Source: Sweltsa coloradensis (taxonomy: Eukaryota; Arthropoda; Insecta; Plecoptera; Chloroperlidae). From it: DNA of 64,000 bases. Location: assembly GCA_024449915.1 (NCBI GenBank), contig JAMZAV010002172.1, forward strand, positions 62,001 to 126,000, read 5' to 3'. Below the pieces are notes generated by a model that was not told the DNA's origin, searched no databases, and was given only the letters and a program-made list of their open reading frames with translations. Below are positions 45,214 through 56,299 of this stretch, in pieces (position 1 is the stretch's first letter; every line of letters starts with the position of its first letter). The translations under genes and the position numbers were made by a program.

Positions 45214-45840
45214 AAGTGGCGGATCTAGGACAGAATCAAGGGGGAGGCGATTTGCGTGTGCAGGTACAGGCGTGGGAAAGGGACTAAGCGCGGACGCACG
45301 GGGGTATGGGGAGCAGAGCCCCCCATTAATAGCGCCGCAGGCGAAAATTTGAAAATCAGGTTTTTAGAGTGCATTTGGTGCGTTTTAGAAAAAAGTCGTG
45401 GGCGGAATGCAATACCGAAACAATGTAGTTTGTGTGCGTCAATTTGTTTTGTCGTCATGTCGAGCTTACAATTTACAGCATTGGCCAACATTGCAACATA
45501 TTAACGTTTGATCTTATTTTCAATTTTGCATTTTATTTATTTATTTATTTATTAAACGTCTATCCTATCCAGTTAAAAAAACACGATTTACTTAGGAGGA
45601 CAACTTATAAATCGAATTACACTGATGCAGACACATTTCAGAGTTCTGACAATATAAAGAAAAATTGTTTTTTACTGGGAGTTTTAAATAAATAGCGCCG
45701 CAGACGAAAATTTTGGAAATCAGGTTTTTAGAGTGAATTTGGTGCGTACACAATAAAATAATAAAATAATTTATTTTTTTAATTTTTTAACAATCAAAGG
45801 GGGGGCCGATCGCCCCACCGCCCCCCTGTATCCGCCACTG
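45214..45840 (+). mobile_element. Non-autonomous hAT (TIR CAGTGGCGGATC)
   Basis: Ends AAGTGGCGGATCTAGGA and TGTATCCGCCACTG with target duplication GTTCCAAC (45206-45213 and 45841-45848). It contains two copies of the AGCGCCGCAGRCGAAAATTT core at 45330 and 45692. Same family as 48284. Confidence 0.93.
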
Positions 45841-46211
45841 GTTCCAACAAACAATACATGCAAATGGTAAAATTGAATGATATTAAAAATGTGATTTAAA
45901 CATTTTTGCAGAATCTTCAATTTTATGGAAGTTTCAGTTTCAAAAGTTGAAAAAGTGGAAAAGTGCGATTTTCACGTGACAAATTTATTTTCTGGCACTT
46001 ATATTCTTGGAAAGTATAATTTAAGAGTTTTTGAAGGTTCTCTGAAATTTTAATCTAATTCGGAGAAGTCGTCTGTCCTGGACAGCAAAGAAATTAACGC
46101 AGACATGTTCAAATAATCAAAAACGTCCGAGAAAATGGTGCAACAATAGTACATTTGAAGTCACAAGCATAAAAATTTGGGAAAAGGTACTTTATGACCA
46201 ATGAACAATAA

Positions 46212-46541
46212 TTGATATGGATTTCTATTAACTCACTAGAAGGTCAAAAAATAAAAATCTCCATAAAAACAATTTTACTCGTAAAAATTATATTTTTTGA
46301 ATCTGTTTAATCCTTATTATTGGTTCATCATGTAATAATTCCCAAAAAGTTTCAAATTTTGTAAAAAATATTTTTTGCAAAATTGTAACTTTTTGTGAAT
46401 TATTGCATGATAAACTAATAATGAGGATTAAACAGATTCCAAAACTATAATTTTTACGAGTAAAATTGTTTTTTTATGAAGATTTTAATTTTTTGACCTC
46501 CAGTGAGTTAATGGAGTAAAATCTTCAATGAATCCATATCA
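46212..46541 (+). repeat. Inverted repeat, arms about 125 bp
   Basis: GATATGGATTTC..AACTCACT, then CAATTTTACTCGTAAAAATTA and GAATCTGTTTAATCCT on the left (46212-46345) are inverted on the right (46389-46541). The loop is about 43 bases. It lies just 3' (minus sense) of the most upstream cytohesin exon found. Confidence 0.85.
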
Positions 46542-46603
46542 ATTTAATAATTTAATAAAAATATCAATTTAATAAAATTGTAAAAAGTTTTATGTGCACT
46601 CAC

Positions 46604-46668
46604 CTGTCATCTGCGCTTTCCATGTTCTCCATCTCCGCCACTGTCTCCCCGAGCGCATCTTTCAGTTG
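46604..46668 (-). CDS. Cytohesin exon, end of coiled coil
   Basis: 65 bases encoding QLKDALGETVAEMENMESAD plus D and a split Ser codon. It matches the second half of the N-terminal coiled coil of cytohesins (human QRLKDEIAEVANEIENL), which binds partner scaffold proteins and dimerises. Acceptor TGTGTTGCAG at 46669-46670; donor GTGAGTGC. It starts in phase 0, so a further upstream exon must supply the start codon and about 35-40 residues. I did not find it in 46669-64000. Confidence 0.9.
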
Positions 46669-46874
46669 CTGCAACACACAGACAAACAACGCCATCAGGA
46701 CCGGACGAGACATTATACACAGCCGTTGATTTACTTCTCATTTTATTATTCAGTCTTTTTTATTCACAAAATAATCATATATTTTCACCAGTGCGAATAT
46801 AATAATACGGTACAAAGATAAACATGAAAATACAGGACATAAAAATTACAGAGCATATTGATGAAATTCTAGGT

Positions 46875-47105
46875 GCCCGTTAGGGCGCCGCAGCCAAGCC
46901 GCGGTGCGCTACACACTCGGGCACCTTATACAGCAAGCAGAGTTGGGGTGATTTCGAGGTGTCACCCAGCCGTCATGAAACGTGATGTGAACTAAAAAAC
47001 TATCAAAATCAAGGGGATTTGGGTACCTGACAACATATGCCAAATTTGGTTGGTGTACGAACATTCCTTCTTGGTGAAAAAATGACTTGAAACATGCTCA
47101 AAATA
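46875..47105 (+). repeat. Relative of family K head
   Basis: GGGCGCCGCAGCCAAGC, a TATACAGC..GCAGAGTT block and later text resemble 16454-16700. The rest of the family K element is not present. Confidence 0.45.
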
Positions 47106-47109
47106 AATA

Positions 47110-47529
47110 TTTTAACAATCGAAAAAAATCGGAAAATTGCGATTTTCATGAGAAGTAATTTTTCGATTGCGCTCAAATTTCACACGAATATATTCATTCA
47201 TAAAATTATAGTTCTGTGAAAACATCAATACAATAAGATAAAGCATGTCGGTGTAATAAGTCGAAGAAATTGTAAAAACAAAAAAATCGAAAAATCGCGT
47301 AAAATTGCGATTTTAATCGGAAATAATTTTTCGGTTGCGCTCAAAAACGTGGCAGTTCTAAGTTCAGTGATTTTGAAGGCCTACAAAAAATTTCATACCA
47401 ATTTGAGTATCAGTTTAGCCGAAATCGTGTTAACAAACAAACAAAAATACAAACAGAAAAAAAACATTCTGGATATTTTTCTCCAGAGTAGTAGCATGGA
47501 ATCTTCCCTTCGCTCGCTAAGCTCATCAA
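47110..47529 (-). mobile_element. Helentron-like family B, copy 3 (3' truncated)
   Basis: The minus strand begins TTTGATGAGCTTAGCGAGCG and includes AATCTCTGAACTTAG-like text and the AATTTTACGCGATTTTTCG modules. No hairpin end. Confidence 0.72.
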
Positions 47530-47789
47530 ATGAAAATTGAATTTGCAAAGCATTTATATTTATGCACATAAAACGTAAACGGGTGAATAGCACAAAACAC
47601 AACTCCACAGGTAATATTGTTCAAACATGCTATTAATAGTGAATAATAAACTAAATGTGGTGGAAGAGATATATTTTTGCCTATTCAGGACATTATGCTG
47701 TTCTGAATTAGGTACCGACATCAGGACTGTCCTGATGGATTTTGATTGGATATTGCTTAACGTCTCATATTTATGCAACTTGGCTAATC

Positions 47790-48010
47790 GAGACGAAGGG
47801 ATGACGCGGGGGGACAAGGGGTGGACAGGCCTGTGCTGGTCAGAACCAGCCACAAGCATATGGGGAGGGCAGGGGTTCCCCCACATCGTGGTCGTCTCCG
47901 TCTGTGTCATCATCCGTCCGTGTTGTCTTTGTCGTCGCCGTCGGGGAGGTAGTCAAAGGGAAGGGGTTCCCCGACGACGACCCACCTGATGGAATCAGTA
48001 CGGTTGGCAA
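47790..48010 (+). repeat. Repeat related to 49535-49680
   Basis: CAGAACCAGCCAC, GGGGAGG and GTCGTCGCCGTCGGGGAGGT-type text recur at 49576-49660. Possible short coding frames on both strands reflect the GC-rich composition and have no recognised product. Confidence 0.4.
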
Positions 48011-48283
48011 CCCCATGCTCACAACTCGACGAGTGAGTATCCTAGTTCTCACGGCGAATCAAAGGAAAGCCCTGCCGATCAGGTGTATCGAGTCTATCAC
48101 GTGACTTGTACTAGACGCCACACACGTATCCGATTCTGAGTACACGAGAACTGTGAGAGTCGTGGACACAGACAAGTCAAGGTAATCCAAGGCCGCCAGC
48201 AACTAGCAAGACACATTCCTCGAGGACTCGCTAGGACTGCTGGGTTCAAACCCAGAGAGAGACACACGACACGGACATGGTCT

Positions 48284-48907
48284 CAGTGGCGGAATCTAGG
48301 ACATAATCATGGCGGGGGGGGGCGATTGCTGTGCAAGTACAGTCGTGGAAAAGGACTAAGCGGATGCACGGGGTATGAGGGGCGGAGCCCCCATTAATTC
48401 GCCGCAGGCGAAAATTTTTTGAAACAGTTTTTGAGTACATTTGGTGACGATTTTATAAAAAACTGGTGGCGGACTGTAATTACGGAAACAATGTGAGTTT
48501 GTTGCACCAATGTTTTTTCGTCATCGAGCTTACAATTTACAGCATGGCCTAGATTGCAACCATTATTATAAACGTTTGAATTTATTTCAATTCATCATTT
48601 TATTTATTAAAACGTCTAATCCTATTTAGTTAAAAAACGATTCACATAGCATGACAACTTAAATAAATCGTTAAGTACATGAATGCAGACAACATTTCAG
48701 AGCAAACTGAATATTTCTGACAACATAAAGGAAGTTGATTTTATTGAGAGGTTTAAATAAATAGCGCCGCAGGCGAAAATTTTGAAAAATCCGGTTTTTT
48801 TAGAGTGCATTTGGTGCTGCACAATAAATAATAAAATCTTTTTTTTAAATTTTTATGAATCATGGGGGGCGATCGCCCCACCGCCCCCCCCCCTGTATCC
48901 GCCACTG
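48284..48907 (+). mobile_element. Non-autonomous hAT (TIR CAGTGGCGGA), second copy
   Basis: Ends CAGTGGCGGAATCTAGG and TGTATCCGCCACTG, flanked by CATGGTCT at 48276-48283 and 48908-48915. The same interior as 45214-45840, with many small deletions. Confidence 0.93.
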
Positions 48908-48915
48908 CATGGTCT

Positions 48916-51170
48916 TAAGAGGTGCTGTGTGGTGGTCCCTGATGTCGCGTGTGTCGACCCCGTCGCTGTCAGCCAACTCACCTCAAGCAGGGTTCAACAA
49001 CTCTGCTACACGGAGCACGACATGTGAATCGGACTCGCGTGCCACTCGTCCGCATACATTCTTTAGGTAACGCGAAATGGCAAATTTTGCTCCCGGTCAG
49101 CCGCAGTTACTGGCGACGCAAAAACTAAATACATTTCATCAGTTATGTATATATTTTTTTCTTAACTTATGGATCTTTTTAAGCTAACGCGCGGCATAAC
49201 TGACCCTGCTGCTGAGCACTATCAGGTTTTCCAGATCGGTGGGAACCCTGACTACACGGATTATATTATTATACTCGTAGACTGTACGTGAGCACGGCAG
49301 AGTAATCGAAACTAGTACGAAGTCCACGCTCACGCAAAGATTACTGCATTCTCTCTTTCACTAGGACAATCCTACAAGATATAACTTTCAACACTCATGG
49401 GATTTAGAACAAATGGAAATGGTCACCTGCACTCAGCAGTCAGCACATAACAAAAACAAACATATTATGTAACCCTCACATCTGCACACATACGAGTGGC
49501 GCGGCGAATATTGACCTAACGGTTTGATATTTGGGATTATGCCTAGGGGATGTGGGGAGCAACATCCCATGCTTATCAGAACCAGCCACGGATACGGGGA
49601 GGAAAGGAGGTTCTCGTGTCGTCGTCGTCGGGGAGGTCGTCAAGGGAAGGGGGAAATGTCTTCGACGACGACCGCCAGAGCTCGCCTCCCGTTTCGGAGA
49701 GTAAAATACTCTTCTACGTTTGCCCTAATGTTTGCGAGATGGACTATCACTTTCCTCGCCTTTTACGATTAGAGAGCCATGATTTGGGTCAAATTGTACC
49801 CCGGGCCCAGGCGGGGAACCGAAAGGTTTCAACATTTTTACGATTACGGCACCATAACTAAAAAACAAACAAAACAATGTAATGCATATTACCCGCGTTA
49901 GAAGCTCATGCAGTATAGGCACGATTAGAGAAAACCGGACAGAACGCCTATAGAAGCAAGGTCAGGGGCCGTGAGATGTTGTTTAGTAGTCGAGTGTCGA
50001 GACATCGGGGCGTCTTGCATTCAAAGCATTTCCTCTTCTTAATCATGCATGCAAAACTCATTTATATTATCGTGTAAAACAAAACTATACAAATTCCATT
50101 GTAAGACCCATAGTTTTATACACCAGGTACAAAAGATTTTAGGCTATGCTTCTAGCATTTGTGATATTTCGACCATATATAATCCAGTGTGTGGTCACAT
50201 GTACGCCGAGGTCTTTGTGCATCCAATCCCTACTGGTTATTCAATGCCGAGGTCAATCCAGGCATGAGTGTGACTCGGCAGCTCCCACCACCACTCATTG
50301 CAAGACTCTTACTTAATTGCGCGACAAGTGGACATTAAATCATTGTTGTAAACTGAGAACATTTCGTGAAAATTAGCGTGACTATCTTTGAAGGACGACG
50401 AACTTGATGAACTGGATCACTTGCAAGCACAAAGATGTCGTCACGATCACAGCTCATTTTCAAAATATTGTTAAGTTTTATTAGTAACCAGCTGTAAATA
50501 GGCCACTATAGAGGCTGTTTGTAGTAATTTCCAAAGCTTATTTATAGGAGACTATTTTGAAATGTGGCAATTTTCTCTAATCGCGACATCCGTGCGTATC
50601 CTGATTTCCGAGTAAACAACCTTCCAACGTTTGCCAGAATATAAGTGAAACTTCACTGATTTGACGTTCAAACGATTTTTATAAACAAAGTTGTCCTGAG
50701 CTCACTCAGAGAGATGTTAGTTCGGGGATATTCTCCCATAAAGAAATGTGGTTTGAGAAGGACATGTGACGTTTACCAAGAACAGTAAGAAACAAGACTG
50801 GCCCCGTTGAGAGCTCGCGCACCGGAAACAACAAGTACTTCGTGTGCATGGACTCCTGAATCGGGCCACAAAGCGCAGGAAACAGACGAGACATCATAGC
50901 CTACTAGTACTTCATTGAATCATAGATAACATTTCAGCTGGCCACCTCATTTTGACTTTCCGGCAGTGTGTTTTTCTCAAATATGTTTTACCGTTTTCAG
51001 TGTTGCGATTACGTACTTGCGTGGGAATATTCCACATTCGAGTACCTACTATAAAATAAGCTTTTACACGAAATAAGACCTCGCAATCGGCTATTGTAAT
51101 CACCCTAGAGTCAAAACCTTAAAAGTCCATGAAAGTTGGCTGAATGAAGGAATACCTTGAATAAAACAGC
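48916..51170. other. Region without recognised gene, upstream of the known cytohesin exons
   Basis: Unique-looking. I searched for an in-phase exon ending in EIQ or similar before a GT donor and did not see one. The minus frame at 50706-50897 (63 codons) has no family features. Confidence 0.35.
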
Positions 51171-51177
51171 GATTTTG

Positions 51178-51211
51178 TGTGTGTGTGTGGGGGGGGGGGG
51201 GGGGGGGGGGG
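51178..51211 (+). repeat. (GT)n followed by a 23-base G run
   Basis: GTGTGTGTGTGTG then an unbroken run of G at 51189-51211. Confidence 0.95.
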
Positions 51212-51473
51212 ACATAACTTCACTATCGGCCATTATATGTCGTTTTTGGACAATAGTGTAGCCAGCACATCTGGTGCAAAATTTTAGTAGTAACATTTTA
51301 GCAATGAAGGTGGTACGGGAAAGAATTCCTTTAGCAAAACACAACATTGTCTTGAATCCACGTTCTTTGTTTTTGAAGGACAAGTGTATCAACAAACTGA
51401 AGGCACTCCAATGGAAATGGGCCTTTATATCCAGTAGTAGCCAAATAGCATCCATCCAAGCATTCAGTTTACT

Positions 51474-52409
51474 ATGGAATTAGAGACGAATGGCCAAATA
51501 GCTTTTCTGGATATTATAGTCACGAGAGGAACTATACCTGGCCACGCAGTTTATCGTAAGCCCACTAATACCAACTTGTACCTGTATGAGACACCCATCA
51601 CCACCCTCCACAGAAACAGTCTGTTATTAACACGCTGGTAACCCGCGCTAACAGACTATCAGACGAAGCAAGTATGGGAAGGGAAAAGATTGTACTCAGA
51701 GAAGCATTATTGAACAATGACTACAGTAATTCAACCATCAACAGGGCTTTTAACAGACCACAAAGACATGACAACAGAGCGATAGTTGAAGAGAAGGCTA
51801 CCGGTAACATCACGAGAGCCTTCTTGCCTTACGTGAAGTACACGACGGACAGAATAGGTCGCATTTTAGCCAAAAAAGACATCAAAACTATTTATATACT
51901 CCATGAAAAAGGGTAGCCAATTTGATGAAGCTAATCAAGGATATAATTCCACTGCAAGAGAGTGGTGTTTACCAAATTCCTTGCAAGTGTGGATTGGTTT
52001 ATATATAAGCAAAACATGCAGGACAGTGGGAACAAAACATAAAGCTCATTCATTGTAGGCATGCTCGAGAAGAACAGTCAGCGGTTGCTAAACATGCTTG
52101 TGAAAATGCCAATATACCAAGGCATGAAATTCTGTTTGATAGTGCCACAATAGTTTGCAAAGAGCCTCGTTTACTACCAAGATTGGTTAGAGAGTCCATT
52201 GAAATTGCTACAACACTAACAATTTTAATGGTGATGTTGGGATTAAGCTGAGCAGGTCGTGGGCGCCCATAGTAAAACTGATTCAAGACAACTCCAACGC
52301 TGGCCGTATCGCAAATAAATGCATTATCCCCGAGATCTTACTTCCGGTTTCGAATATTCTCGTCCTCCCTGTCCCAGAACTGGATCAGCCCCAAGAAAGT
52401 GGAGTCTGA
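51474..52409 (+). pseudogene. Penelope-like retroelement, RT C-terminus and GIY-YIG endonuclease, broken
   Basis: The plus strand reads MELETNGQIAFLDIIVTR, then GHAVYRKPTNTNLYL, the phrase that ends the RT of Penelope-like elements. Further on come the K-rich linker (FLPYVKYTTDRIGRIL), GVYQIPCKCGLVYI as the GIY-YIG nuclease start, then KHACENANIPRHEILFDSA and RESIEI. The order is that of canonical Penelope-like elements. At least four breaks occur: a stop near 51639, one inside the GIY-YIG motif at about 52003, a stop and frame change near 52057 and a frame change near 52220. RT palm sequence upstream is absent. Confidence 0.85.
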
Positions 52410-52598
52410 CGAAGTGATCGTATATGTACCAGAAATTCCCAAATGTGATATTGTGGGTGTGAGAAGTCCACATAAGAATGTAATGCATGTTTATAGAAGG
52501 CGGGGCCTGGTCATGGTAACGGTTTGTTTTGTTGTTTTGTTTTTCTTAACGCCTTGTTTTGGCTTTTATTTTTGTAAGTTTTTAGAATTAATTTCTTG

Positions 52599-52640
52599 TT
52601 TTCTGAGGATAGCCCACACAGTTGGGCTGAAACGTCAAAA
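52599..52640 (+). ncRNA. Candidate hammerhead ribozyme 3' of the Penelope-like remnant
   Basis: CTGAGGA (52603-52609), stem II AGCCCA/TGGGCT with loop CACAGT, then GAAAC and GTC (cleavage expected after 52636). Stem I would pair TTTT with AAAA. The core fits CUGANGA...GAAA...UH. Hammerheads are known in Penelope-like elements. Stem III is minimal, as in that group. Confidence 0.6.
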
Positions 52641-52726
52641 GCAATAAAAGCAGATTCACGCGGCGAAATGTCCCGACCAATTAAATTGTGTTAATTATTT
52701 ACCGGGCCGCGAAAGCCTTTAAATTT

Positions 52727-52746
52727 ATAATAATAAAAATAATTAA

Positions 52747-52799
<53 letters not shown>

Positions 52800-52815
52800 T
52801 AATAATAATAATAAC
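52727..52815 (+). repeat. (AAT)n microsatellite
   Basis: AAT run with a few substitutions, bordering the next foldback element. Confidence 0.95.
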
Positions 52816-52851
52816 AAGAATTAGTCAATGATAGCAGTTGTAATAAAAGTA

Positions 52852-52926
52852 TGCCCCGACTGGGGATCGAACCCAAAACCTCTGACTTTAACGCGCCATA
52901 GCTCTACCAATTTGAGCTACCGAGAC
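52852..52926 (-). other. tRNA-like sequence, left arm of foldback copy 2
   Basis: Acceptor GTCTCGG/TCGGGGC (seven pairs including wobbles), perfect D stem GCTC/GAGC, T-loop GTTCGATCC. Two extra bases lie in the anticodon region (GCGTTAAAG). Confidence 0.65.
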
Positions 52927-53120
52927 ATAAGACACACCTTCATTAAACTGCTATTTGTTGTGACTGTTGACATCCATGATGATTATCGAACAGAAGATGC
53001 AATGTAGCTGTCATTACTGAAAGAACACATGGAAAAATCCAGCACTTCTCATCTCCCATGAGTTGGGTAGATGAAATACGTTTTTTAAGCATAAGCCCGC
53101 TTTGAGGACATTTTTAGTCA

Positions 53121-53166
53121 ATGGCGCGTTAAGCCAGAGGTCTGGGTTCGACCCCCAGTCGGGGCA
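53121..53166 (+). other. tRNA-like 3' half, right arm of foldback copy 2
   Basis: ATGGC GCGTTAA GCCAG anticodon arm, T arm CTGGG TTCGACC CCCAG and TCGGGGCA. The acceptor 5' strand and D arm are missing. Confidence 0.6.
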
Positions 53167-53238
53167 TATTTTATTACAACTGCTATCATGACTAATAATG
53201 TCCTCAAAGCGGGCTTATGCTTAAAAAACTTTATATTC

Positions 53239-53300
<62 letters not shown>
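53239..53300 (+). repeat. (AAT)n microsatellite
   Basis: Pure AAT run. Confidence 0.97.
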
Positions 53301-53304
<4 letters not shown>

Positions 53305-53391
53305 TTCAAAAGGCAGCTATATTGGAACCGCCCACATACTACGCTAAGTTTAAGAATGAAAAAATTGTTTTTTTTAAATTAAAATTAATTA

Positions 53392-53561
53392 AAATTCCTA
53401 TTAAAAATATCGATCTTTGGTTGGTTATCGCTCACTCGTTGATTGCGTCGGGGCCTACAGGGTTGGCTTGGTCGCTTTGATTTACTGTCCCCCACTGAAA
53501 ATCACTTATATGACTGAATGGGTAGACTCTAAATACAATTTATTTATTTTATTATTTACTA
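53392..53561 (+). mobile_element. SINE family J, copy 3, 3' part only
   Basis: GATCTTTGGTTGGTTATCGC, the GATTGCGTCGGGGCCTACAG block and the ACTGAATGGGTAGACTC and TTTATTTATTTTATT tail match copy 2. Confidence 0.82.
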
Positions 53562-53934
53562 GCTGACCCGTCGCGCGTTGCTGCGACGTTGTTGTTGTTG
53601 TTGTTGTTGTTGTTGTGTTGTTGTGTGCTATGCCAGAACCCTTCGCGGCAGTGTAGGCCTACTCAATAAAACCCCATACAAAACAAAAACAACAACACAA
53701 ACCCAAATTGGTGGATAGCATAGAAACCTGCCTTGTGAAAAAATACATATATGTGCCATATTTCATGGAGATCGGATGAATGGGTGTACCCACACAGCAC
53801 ACACATATCCCACGAATATCCTATGAAATCCATGAATAAAAATGTGTATATTCCAGGGGATATAAAAATACAGCATTTTATGTCAATGGCATGTCGGCGA
53901 ATGTGCAAATGTCACGATATTCATCTACTGTGTA

Positions 53935-54420
53935 CTCCCAGATTATTCTACTGGATATTCTCTGAATGTACCATCAATACCCACGTTTCGTATGTGCAAT
54001 TCTTGAATATCCTTGGTACATTCTCTCAACATCCATTGGTATATAGTTTATACTATTACATTGTAGGTATATTGTTGGTATCTACAACAATCTAGGGATA
54101 TATAATTTAAAAATACAAATTCTATGCACGTCCACAGGATGTACAGTGGATGTACGGGAATATATCATTGACGTTTATTTGATGTGCGTGGTACGTCCCG
54201 CAGACCTACTATGTACATCATTCTGGATATCCTTCAATGTACGAACAATATACGACTATATCCACGATTCATACATGCATTTCGTGAATATCCTTGGTAC
54301 ATTCGTACAACATCCATAGGCATACAAATACGTGCATTATATTGTAGGTATATTGTAGGTTAATAGGTAACAACACGACCGATGGATATGTAATTTAAAA
54401 TCATATATAATTCAATGGAT
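53935..54420 (+). repeat. Direct duplication, spacing about 300 bp
   Basis: GAATATCCTTGGTACATTC followed by CAACATCCAT and ATTGTAGGTATATTG occurs at 53994 and 54287. Confidence 0.75.
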
Positions 54421-54944
54421 ATTCTCAGGATGTGCGGGAATATCACATGGATGTTCATTTGATGTGCGGACAATATACGAATATATCCACGATTCACATA
54501 ATTTGCCGACCATCAACAGCTGGTGAAAATTCGAACATTTTTGGTAAGAAGTAATTAAGTAACATAATTAAACAGCGGGCATCCTGAGCAATCCAATATT
54601 TAATTTGGGTTTAAAGGGTTTAGATTTCAGCTCCACCGAAGTGCAATGGAAGAGCCTCGCCCTAAAAGTGTTATACTCTGGAACAGAAACTACCCGAGAA
54701 TATGAATAAAGCAAGCTCCGGAGCCATGGCGGAATGCTAACTTGGTTGCGCACGTGTAGAGATTGTATTGCAAAATATTTCACTTTCTTATCAATTTAAA
54801 GTATGTGCGCATACATGATGCATAATTTGAATGTAAGCAAATACTTCTAAATGATCAATTATCTAAGATTCAAGGTTTTTAATAGAAATTATGTACATGC
54901 TTCTACACAACGCCGCTAGACCGCGTTTTGAAAACCACAATAGG

Positions 54945-55490
54945 AGAATATGTGTATGTTCATGGCATGTACACTGTATATTTAGAATATATACTTACGA
55001 ACGGAGTAGACTGAATGTAGGTTTATGTAGAATATATGTAGGATATACATGGGACATACCATATAATCGGTGTATGTTCATGGTATGTTTGACCAATATA
55101 CAGAATATATACTTACGAACGGAGTAGACTTATTGTTGGTTTATGTAGAATATACGTAGGATATGCATGGGACATACCATATAATCGGTGTATGTCCACG
55201 GCCCTGTTTGGGTCAATTTACACAGTAAGTACTTTCGAACTGAGTAGACTTATTGTTGGTTTATGTAGAATATACGTAGGAAATACATGGGACATACCAT
55301 ATAATTTGGGGTATGTTCATGGCATGTTTGCTCAATATATAGAATTTGTACTTACGAACGGAGTAAACTTATTGTTGGTTTATGTAGAATATGCGTATGA
55401 TATACATGGGACATACTATGTCCTCTGTGTATGATTATGTGATGTTTGCTCAATATACAGATTATATACTCAATTTCGGCCGAGATGTGT
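54945..55490 (+). repeat. Tandem array, about 120 bp unit, 4.5 copies
   Basis: Unit TGTATGTTCATGGCATGTTT, ACTTACGAACGGAGTAGAC, TTGTTGGTTTATGTAGAATA and CATGGGACATACCATATAAT repeats at about 54947, 55068, 55188, 55309 and 55428 (partial). Confidence 0.92.
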
Positions 55491-55914
55491 AAAGTTGCTT
55501 ATTAATGTATATTACCTAGGACATATAGTGGACTTACTATGTAATGCGGTATTTTTAAAAGCATATTCTACGTATCTTAATAGGTTATTTGCAAATATCC
55601 ATGAATAGAGAAATTAGTTTTTTATACATGTGTGTGAAACGTTGTTGGGGTATGCTGTGGATGTACATGCCAGTGCTAGAATATCCTCTGAACATACCTT
55701 AAGCTCCAATGCAGTATATCGTTTGAGGATATACCTAGTATATTCCTGAAAAAATCGTGGATGTTTAATTCACTTTGAAATCCAAAATGGGATATCCCGT
55801 CAATATCGTGTGCTGGTGGGTAGTAATGCATAAAGGACAAACATACAGACAGACAGACATACATTCGTTTTTTTATATTTAAAATTAATAATAATAATAA
55901 TAATAATAGTAATA

Positions 55915-56155
55915 TAAGATTTTTAAGCATAAGCACGCTTTAAGGACATAGTTATCGATTCATAGCAGTTGTCGAAAAAGTTTGCCCCGACTGGGGTTTA
56001 TGTCATGGAGGTCAAAAAAACACAACAAATAGCAGTTTAGTAACGGTTTGTTCTGTGGTCCCGGTAGCTCAATTGGTAAAGCTATGGCACGTTAAGCCGG
56101 AGGTTCTGGGTTCAAACCCCAGTCGGGGCAAACTTTTTCGACAACTGCTATGAAC
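55915..56155 (+). mobile_element. Foldback element with tRNA-like arm, copy 3 (left arm deleted)
   Basis: TTTTAAGCATAAGC border, GATTCATAGCAGTTGTCG and TTTGCCCCGACTGGGGTT remain of the left arm. The right arm is complete, ending CGACAACTGCTATGAA and an AAT run. Confidence 0.8.
56058..56130 (+). other. tRNA-like sequence, foldback copy 3
   Basis: 73 nt with the same cloverleaf as at 26870. Acceptor GTCCCGG/TCGGGGC, D arm GCTC/AAGC with one mismatch, loop ACGTTAA, T loop TTCAAAC. Confidence 0.7.
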
Positions 56156-56268
56156 CAATAATAATAATAATAATAATATATAATAAAATATAGATTTATT
56201 TCTGTTATTTCTTGTATGTATTGTATTTGTTTATAGCATGTATATTTAATTGTTTTGCAATAGGGGTA

Positions 56269-56299
<31 letters not shown>

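Larger units (their letters stand above)
52821..53238 (+). mobile_element. Foldback element with tRNA-like arms, copy 2
   Basis: ATTAGTCAATGATAGCAGTTG on the left is the inverse of the right part near 53175-53195. The border motif AAGCGGGCTTATGCTTAAAA occurs at 53210 and, inverted, near 53090. AAT runs flank both sides. The right arm is 5'-deleted in its tRNA-like part. Confidence 0.8.
53558..55889 (+). mobile_element. ACTAGCTGACCC-type repeat with tandem array inside
   Basis: Starts ACTAGCTGACCCGTCGCGCG, followed by (GTT)n and the ATTTCATGGAGATCGG phrase. It ends with ACAGACAGACAGACATACAT and an AT-rich tail. This end pair resembles a repeat type widespread in arthropod genomes; the class is uncertain. 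Most of the interior, 53780-55830, is GTATATCC-rich and includes tandem repeats. Confidence 0.6.

Noticed and set aside
48980..49030. Possible cytohesin exon ending at an ACTCACCT donor on the minus strand
   Set aside because: The phase is wrong for the next exon and the translation does not resemble the coiled coil.
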